DNA of 5,770 nt, taken from assembly GCA_947258835.1 (NCBI GenBank), contig CAMYJY010000194.1, positions 4,377 to 10,146 on the forward strand, written 5' to 3'. The translations under genes were made by a program, and so were the position numbers. The notes below the pieces were generated by a model, which searched no databases, was not told the DNA's origin, and was given only the letters and a program-made list of their open reading frames with translations. Each line of letters opens with the position of its first letter. Position 1 is the first letter of the stretch. The stretch is from an uncultured Pirellulales bacterium. GTDB lineage: Bacteria > Planctomycetota > Planctomycetia > Pirellulales > Lacipirellulaceae. Positions 1-3,553 of the stretch are shown here, piece after piece.

Positions 1-1
1 G

Positions 2-1267
2 GGCATCATGGTCTACGGCGGCACAATCAAACCCGGATTTACGCATTTTGACGGCGCAGAGCAAAAACGGGACATTGTCAGTGCCTTCCAATGCTACGGG
101 GAATTTTTGGCCGGCCGGATCACGGACCAGCAGCGGCAGGAAATTATCCGCCAAAGTTGTCCCGGGGCAGGGGCCTGCGGCGGTATGTACACCGCCAATA
201 CCATGGCCTCTACCATTGAAGCCATGGGCATGTCCCTCCCCTACAGCTCCTCCATCCCGGCCGAAGATCCGGACAAACTCGCCGAGTGCCTGCGGGCAGG
301 ACAGGCCATACGGATTTGCCTCGAGCGAGATATCAAACCCCGCGATATCATGACCCGCGAAGCCTTCGAAAATGCACTCGTACTGCTGATGGTCGTGGGC
401 GGCTCCACCAATGCCGTACTGCACCTGCTGGCCATCGCCCACAGTGTCGGGGTCCCGCTCACCCTGGATGATTTTCAGGCTGTCAGCGACCGGACGCCTC
501 TATTGGCCGACCTCAAACCCAGTGGCTGCTTCGTCCAAGAAGAACTGCACGCCGTCGGTGGCACCCCCGCGGTCATGAAACTGCTGCTGGACGAAGGCCT
601 CCTGCATGGCGATTGCCTCACCGTCACCGGCAACACAGTTGCCGACAACCTGGCAGACCTTCCCGGACTGCAGACGAACCAAGAAGTTGTCCGGCCCTTG
701 GCCAATCCCATCAAGCCCACCGGACACATCCGCATCATGCGCGGTAATCTCTGCCCCGACGGCGCGGTGGCCAAGATTACCGGCAAGGAAGGCCTGCAAT
801 TCTCCGGCCCGGCCAATGTTTTTGACTGCGAAGAAGACATGCTGGCAGCCCTCGAACAACAGCAAATCCAGCCCGGCGATGTCGTCATCATCCGCTACGA
901 AGGCCCCCAAGGTGGCCCCGGCATGCCCGAAATGCTCACCCCCACCAGCGCCATCATGGGAGCCGGACTGGGAGACCAAGTGGCCCTGCTCACCGATGGG
1001 CGCTTTAGCGGTGGCTCCCACGGTTTTATCGTGGGACATATCACCCCCGAAGCCCAAGTCGGAGGCCCCCTAGCCCTGGTCCACACGGGCGACACCATCA
1101 CCATCGATGCCCAAGCCAATACCATCAATGTGGAAATCGATGACAACCAGTGGCAAGCCCGCCGCCAAGCCTGGACCGCCCCCCCGTTCAAAGCCACCCG
1201 CGGCACACTCTACAAATACATCAAAAACGTAACCAGCGCCAGCCAAGGCTGCGTCACCGACGAATAG
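2..1267 (+). CDS. ilvD: Dihydroxy-acid dehydratase, 5'-truncated by the window edge
   Basis: IlvD is a cytoplasmic iron-sulfur enzyme that dehydrates 2,3-dihydroxy-3-methylbutanoate and 2,3-dihydroxy-3-methylpentanoate to the 2-keto acids of valine, leucine and isoleucine synthesis. The reading frame is open from base 2, before the first ATG at 8, and VYGGTIKPG near that ATG is an internal IlvD motif, so the ATG is not the true start; I infer that roughly 140 N-terminal residues, including the first cluster cysteine region, lie outside the window. Numbering from the ATG at 8: the cluster-ligand region CPGAGACGGMYTANTM is at 51-66, GGSTNAVLHL at 131-140, YEGPQGGPGMPEM at 297-309, and the C-terminal family signature LLTDGRFSGGSHG at 327-339, with the conserved serine that acts as base in this family. 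Members are usually about 550-620 aa, which fits 419 plus the missing part. The related Edd (phosphogluconate dehydratase) is less likely given the overall match to IlvD. The gene ends in TAG and no other gene of the pathway is visible. Confidence 0.95.
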   Translation, partial: GIMVYGGTIKPGFTHFDGAEQKRDIVSAFQCYGEFLAGRITDQQRQEIIRQSCPGAGACGGMYTANTMASTIEAMGMSLPYSSSIPAEDPDKLAECLRAGQAIRICLERDIKPRDIMTREAFENALVLLMVVGGSTNAVLHLLAIAHSVGVPLTLDDFQAVSDRTPLLADLKPSGCFVQEELHAVGGTPAVMKLLLDEGLLHGDCLTVTGNTVADNLADLPGLQTNQEVVRPLANPIKPTGHIRIMRGNLCPDGAVAKITGKEGLQFSGPANVFDCEEDMLAALEQQQIQPGDVVIIRYEGPQGGPGMPEMLTPTSAIMGAGLGDQVALLTDGRFSGGSHGFIVGHITPEAQVGGPLALVHTGDTITIDAQANTINVEIDDNQWQARRQAWTAPPFKATRGTLYKYIKNVTSASQGCVTDE

Positions 1268-1280
1268 GCGAAGCCTCATA

Positions 1281-1378
1281 GGGGTCATGCAGTGCCGCCA
1301 GACAATGCGATCTACCGCTCGGAAAACAATTGCCCGCTCCCGTTGGTCGCTGGAATTATAAACATGCCTCGTAACCCG
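1281..1378. repeat. GC-rich interspersed repeat, copy 1
   Basis: This is the first of three related noncoding copies. Its part from 1289 to 1378 aligns without gaps to 2236-2325 (copy 3), with 81 of 90 positions identical by my hand count, including an uninterrupted match covering CCCGTTGGTCGCTGGAATTA and the bases around it. Its part from 1281 to 1343 also aligns without gaps to 1388-1450 (copy 2), with 51 of 63 identical. It begins 13 bases after the ilvD stop, with a GGGGTCA-type lead that recurs before copy 2 and near copy 3. I see no coding potential in it. The family is unknown to me; it may be a degraded nonautonomous element. Confidence 0.8.
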
Positions 1379-1381
1379 GGA

Positions 1382-1450
1382 GTCAAAGGGGTTAGGCAGT
1401 GCCGCCGGCTAATGCGAACTGCCACTCGGAGGACATTTGCCCGCTCCTGT
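1382..1450. repeat. GC-rich interspersed repeat, copy 2, truncated on the right
   Basis: The copy starts with GTCAAAGGGGTTAGGCAG, close to the GTCAAAGGGGTCA units at 2133-2159, and then follows copy 1 at an offset of 107 bases (51 of 63 identical). The resemblance stops at 1450: where copies 1 and 3 continue with TGGTCGCTGGAATTATAAAC, this copy continues with GTATAATAAG and the small operon. The missing right part suggests that a cassette inserted into the copy or recombined with it. Confidence 0.75.
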
Positions 1451-1451
1451 G

Positions 1452-1457
1452 TATAAT
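1452..1457 (+). promoter_or_regulatory. Candidate -10 box (TATAAT) for the two-gene cassette
   Basis: A perfect TATAAT lies 37 bases before the ATG at 1495 and starts two bases past the end of repeat copy 2. No convincing -35 hexamer lies 16-18 bases upstream; that position falls inside the repeat and looks unlike TTGACA. A TG pair sits at 1450-1451, one base off the ideal extended -10 spacing. The call rests on the -10 match and on its position in front of a well-formed ribosome binding site. Confidence 0.45.
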
Positions 1458-1482
1458 AAGAGACATCGTCAAGGCTTGTAAT

Positions 1483-1488
1483 AAGGAG
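1483..1488 (+). promoter_or_regulatory. Shine-Dalgarno sequence AAGGAG fixing the start of the 83-aa gene
   Basis: AAGGAG lies six bases before the ATG at 1495, which is ideal spacing. It decides between this start and an in-frame GTG at 1399 that lies inside repeat copy 2. The neighbouring genes cinA and rlmKL show nothing comparable. Confidence 0.8.
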
Positions 1489-1494
1489 CGACAA

Positions 1495-1746
1495 ATGATT
1501 TCGGAGCATAGCAAACGTGTAGCAGAAAAAGCAAAATGGATCTATGAGGAACGTCTGCGCAGTGATTTGGAAGTAAAGCATCCCAATCAATTCGTAGCTA
1601 TTGAGCCAGACTCGGGCGAACATTTTATCGCCGATTCGTTTAGCAAAGCAGTTGCAAAAGCTCGCTCTGCCTATCCCGACCGCATATCGTTTGTCTTTCG
1701 GGTTGGCCAAGAAGCAGCTATCCACATCGGAGGTCTTGCAAATTGA
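1495..1746 (+). CDS. Small DUF5678-like protein, upstream partner of the aspartic-protease-like gene
   Basis: This encodes an 83-aa soluble protein of unknown function. No signal peptide or membrane segment is seen. Residues 1-30 are charged and likely helical (SEHSKRVAEKAKWIYEERL, then SDLEVKHP). Residues 31-72 carry a compact pattern: NQFVAIEPDSGEHFIADSF at 31-49, a helix with KAVAKARSAYP at 51-61, and the strand ISFVFRVG at 64-71. The order 'x-FVAI-(acidic turn)-(hydrophobic)-A-A-YP-(strand)' resembles DUF5678-like proteins, which in my recollection are often encoded next to small retropepsin-like genes; I could not verify the family assignment. The start is the ATG with AAGGAG six bases upstream. 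Its stop TGA overlaps the TTG start of the next gene within TTGA, so the two are probably translationally coupled and may make interacting products. GC is lower than in the flanking housekeeping genes. An antitoxin-like or adaptor role is possible but is speculation. Confidence 0.8.
   Translation: MISEHSKRVAEKAKWIYEERLRSDLEVKHPNQFVAIEPDSGEHFIADSFSKAVAKARSAYPDRISFVFRVGQEAAIHIGGLAN
1729..1733 (+). promoter_or_regulatory. Shine-Dalgarno sequence GGAGG supporting a TTG start
   Basis: GGAGG ends nine bases before the TTG at 1743 and lies inside the end of the upstream gene. It supports TTG as the start of the protease-like gene. There is no suitably placed ATG in that frame nearby. Confidence 0.65.
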
Positions 1747-2105
1747 ACGGACTCGTTGATGGGGCGCTCCGAGCGTTAGTAGATATCCAAATCGGAAACA
1801 CATACGCTAAACAAGAGCACTCTGTAACCGCTTGGATTGATACGGCCTTCGATGGTTTCTTCGTTTTCCCGAAAAAGATGATCGACGACTTGGACCTACA
1901 GCAAGAAGCTCTGACGGATGCCATTCTCGCCGATGGCAGCCGCGTTCGATTAGAATCGTATGTCTGCTATGTGGACTGGTTTGGCAAAATAGTACCCGCC
2001 CAGGTCATTGCCAATGAAGGCAAGCTGCCGCTGCTGGGAACTGAGTTTCTTAGTAACCGCAAATTAGTTGTGGACTACGTCAATAAAACCGTCTCGATAA
2101 ACTGA
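1743..2105 (+). CDS. Retropepsin-like (clan AA) aspartic protease family protein, DTA variant
   Basis: This encodes a 120-aa single-domain protein without a signal peptide or transmembrane segment, so probably cytoplasmic. The layout fits one retropepsin-like lobe of the small clan AA bacterial family: strand ALVDIQIG at 11-18, active-site strand AWIDTAFDGFFVFP at 30-43, a flap-like hairpin with ILADGSRVRL at 61-70, and the second hydrophobic motif LPLLGTEFL at 95-103, followed by KLVVDYVNKTVSI at 107-119. In this family the Asp of D-T/S-G is catalytic and the protein would act as a dimer; here the motif is Asp33-Thr34-Ala35, so the Asp and Thr are kept and the Gly is replaced. Activity is therefore uncertain. 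The start is TTG with GGAGG nine bases upstream; it overlaps the preceding stop by four bases (TTGA), which implies translational coupling. The substrate is unknown. The gene shares the lower GC of its partner, and the stop TGA is followed after 27 bases by tandem repeats. Confidence 0.85.
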   Translation: MNGLVDGALRALVDIQIGNTYAKQEHSVTAWIDTAFDGFFVFPKKMIDDLDLQQEALTDAILADGSRVRLESYVCYVDWFGKIVPAQVIANEGKLPLLGTEFLSNRKLVVDYVNKTVSIN

Positions 2106-2131
2106 AGTATTTTTTCGCGGTCTTGTCAAAG

Positions 2132-2159
2132 CGTCAAAGGGGTCACGTCAAAGGGGTCA
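2132..2159. repeat. Perfect tandem duplication of a 14-bp unit (CGTCAAAGGGGTCA)
   Basis: CGTCAAAGGGGTCA occurs at 2132-2145 and again, identical, at 2146-2159. A related GTCAAAGGGGTTA is found at 1382-1394 before repeat copy 2, and a shorter GGGGTCA at 1281-1287 before copy 1. The second unit overlaps the left arm of the palindrome that follows. GTCAAAGGGGTCAGGCAC-type strings are, to my recollection, common interspersed motifs near REP-type elements in environmental bacteria. Confidence 0.85.
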
Positions 2160-2233
2160 GGCACATTTTTTTCGGCGTTCATGCCGCTGTTGGTAATCCA
2201 TTCCATCGCGCCGAAAAAAATGAGCCAGACCCC
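2153..2233. repeat. 81-nt imperfect palindrome with 25-bp arms, REP/MITE-like
   Basis: The left arm at 2153-2177 begins GGGGTCAGGCACA and runs through seven T to CGGCG. The right arm at 2209-2233 is CGCCG, seven A, then TGAGCCAGACCCC. The reverse complement of the right arm matches the left arm at 23 of 25 positions, with a 31-base loop at 2178-2208. Such hairpins fit the single-strand substrates of REP-associated tyrosine (Y1) transposases, but no transposase gene is in the window, so mobilisation would have to be in trans. The T run lies inside the stem instead of after it, so this is not a classic intrinsic terminator, although the hairpin could still affect the 3' end of the upstream mRNA. 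Confidence 0.85.
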
Positions 2234-2235
2234 AG

Positions 2236-2325
2236 GCAGGGCCGCCGCCCAAGGCGAGCTACCGCTCGAAAAACAATGGCCCGCTCCCGTTGGTCGCTGG
2301 AATTATAAACATACCTCGTAACCCG
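2236..2325. repeat. GC-rich interspersed repeat, copy 3
   Basis: It aligns without gaps to 1289-1378, with 81 of 90 positions identical. Nearly all differences fall in the left half; the right half, from CCCGCTCCCGTTGGTCGC onward, has a single mismatch. It follows the palindrome after two bases and runs directly into the 7-nt array before cinA. A TATAAA at 2304-2309 (also in copy 1 at 1357-1362) could serve as a -10 element for cinA, but no -35 partner is evident. An open frame crossing this region (61 codons from 2123) is composed of repeat sequence and is not called as a gene. Confidence 0.8.
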
Positions 2326-2363
2326 CAACTCACAACCCGCAACTCACAACCCGCAACCCACAA
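2321..2363 (+). repeat. Heptameric tandem array running into the cinA start codon
   Basis: From 2321 the sequence is six 7-nt units: ACCCGCA, ACTCACA, ACCCGCA, ACTCACA, ACCCGCA, ACCCACA, ending at 2362, followed immediately by the ATG at 2363. The same array can be read as three 14-bp units from 2322 to 2363, of which two are identical and the third has one change. No purine-rich ribosome binding site is present, so this A/C-rich sequence occupies the whole translation initiation region of the mRNA. Confidence 0.9.
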
Positions 2364-3553
2364 TGCGCGCCGAAGTACTATCCATTGGCGATGAACTCAC
2401 CACCGGGCAGCGGTTGGATACCAACAGCCAGTGGCTCAGCCAACAACTCACCGCCGCAGGTGTCGAGGTTGTTTTTCATACGACGGTGGCCGACGTGTTG
2501 GAGGATCTGGTTGCCGCCTGCCGGACGGCCGCCGCGCGCGTCGACATCGTGGTGATGACCGGCGGCTTAGGTCCCACTGCGGACGATCTCACACGGCTGG
2601 CCCTGGCCCAGGTGGCCGGTGTGGAATTGGTCCGCGATCCGGCCGCGCTGGCCCATATTCAAGCACTGTTTGCCAATCGCAAACGCGAGATGCCACCGCA
2701 AAACGCGGTGCAGGCCGATTTCCCGGCTGGCGCCGAGCCAATTCCCAATCCGCACGGCACGGCTCCAGGGATCGCCATGCAGTTGCCGCTCACCCAGCCC
2801 TGCACCGTGTTTGCCCTGCCCGGCGTGCCGCTGGAGATGCACGCCATGTGGGCAGACTCCGTGGCACCGAAAATCGCCGCCATCCAACCGGAACCACGTG
2901 TAATTCGCCACCGCCTGATCAAATGCTTTGGCGTGGGTGAAAGTGCACTGGAAGCGATGCTGCCGGATCTCATCCGCCGTGATCGCCAGCCGCGGGTCGG
3001 TATCACGGCCAGCGATGCCACGATCACCCTCCGCATCACGGCCCAAGGAAAAGACGAACCCACCTGCCTGGCCACCATGGAGCCCACCGTGGCCACAATC
3101 TATCAGACGCTGGGAAAACTCGTTTTTGGCGAAGCAAACGATGAACTGGAACATGTCGTGCTGCGTCTGCTCACCCAGCAGCAACAAAGTTTGGCCGTCA
3201 GCGAATGGGCCACCGGCGGACTGGTGCGGGAGCGGCTAGCCGCGGCCGCCGAAGACACCAGCCCTGCCGTGCTGGGCCAAGTCGTTGACCCCGCAGAAGG
3301 CGCTGCCGACGATTTGCCAACAGACGCAGCCCCGCACAGCCCAGCCATGGCCGCTCACCTGGCCCACACCGCGCGCAGCACCTTCGGCACGCAACTGGGC
3401 TTAGGCATTGCCGCCTTCCCACCCGCACCCCACACACCGGGCGCGGAGGTCTGCGCCGCCATGGCCCTACCCACACAAATCCGCCCCTTTCGTTTTCCTT
3501 GCGCGGTGCATCCAGACACCACCCACTACACCACCAACCGCCAACAACGGTGA
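2363..3553 (+). CDS. cinA: CinA-family protein with a degenerate C-terminal deamidase-like domain
   Basis: The CinA/CinA-like family combines an N-terminal molybdopterin-binding-type (MoCF) domain, linked in some members to ADP-ribose pyrophosphatase activity, with a C-terminal PncC-like nicotinamide mononucleotide deamidase domain; it is cytoplasmic. Here residues 1-175 are well conserved: MRAEVLSIGDELTTGQRLDTN at the start, MTGGLGPTADDLTR at 65-78, NPHGTAPGIAM at 129-139, and FALPGVPLEMHAMW at 150-163. GVGESALEAML at 190-200 and GITASDATITLRITA at 213-227 form the linker domain. The C-terminal part begins LAVSEWATGGLV at 277-288, where family members usually have SCTGG, so the Cys is Ala; after residue 295 the sequence is Ala/Pro-rich and hard to align, ending in RPFRFPCAVHPD and a short tail. 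I infer that deamidase activity may be lost. At 396 aa the length is typical. The start is an ATG directly after the heptad array, without a Shine-Dalgarno. The last 28 bases overlap the 3' end of rlmKL on the other strand. Confidence 0.92.
   Translation: MRAEVLSIGDELTTGQRLDTNSQWLSQQLTAAGVEVVFHTTVADVLEDLVAACRTAAARVDIVVMTGGLGPTADDLTRLALAQVAGVELVRDPAALAHIQALFANRKREMPPQNAVQADFPAGAEPIPNPHGTAPGIAMQLPLTQPCTVFALPGVPLEMHAMWADSVAPKIAAIQPEPRVIRHRLIKCFGVGESALEAMLPDLIRRDRQPRVGITASDATITLRITAQGKDEPTCLATMEPTVATIYQTLGKLVFGEANDELEHVVLRLLTQQQQSLAVSEWATGGLVRERLAAAAEDTSPAVLGQVVDPAEGAADDLPTDAAPHSPAMAAHLAHTARSTFGTQLGLGIAAFPPAPHTPGAEVCAAMALPTQIRPFRFPCAVHPDTTHYTTNRQQR

Noticed and set aside
500..1057. 185-codon open frame on the minus strand inside ilvD
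   Set aside because: It is antisense to strongly conserved IlvD motifs, and its composition is what GC-rich shadow frames give; no recognisable domain.
1266..1278. Short inverted match AGGC-GAA-GCCT after the ilvD stop as a terminator
   Set aside because: The stem is only four base pairs and no T run follows.
1399..1494. Longer start (GTG) for the 83-aa gene
   Set aside because: The extension would translate repeat copy 2 and the TATAAT region, and has no ribosome binding site, whereas the ATG at 1495 has AAGGAG at six bases.
1312..1803. 163-codon minus-strand frame crossing repeats 1 and 2 and both cassette starts
   Set aside because: It runs through noncoding repeats and opposite two genes with good ribosome binding sites, and shows no domain pattern.
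2153..2233. Palindrome as an intrinsic terminator for the cassette
   Set aside because: The T run is inside the stem and base-paired with the A run; there is no U tract after the hairpin.
2123..2308. 61-codon plus-strand frame after the protease-like gene
   Set aside because: It consists wholly of the tandem unit, the palindrome and repeat copy 3, so it is a repeat-derived frame without independent coding evidence.
1281..2325. CRISPR array from the three repeat copies
   Set aside because: The copies are long, diverged and irregularly spaced, and there is no cas gene in view.
2567..3187. 206-codon minus-strand frame inside cinA
   Set aside because: It is antisense to the conserved MoCF-type domain and typical of third-position GC bias.
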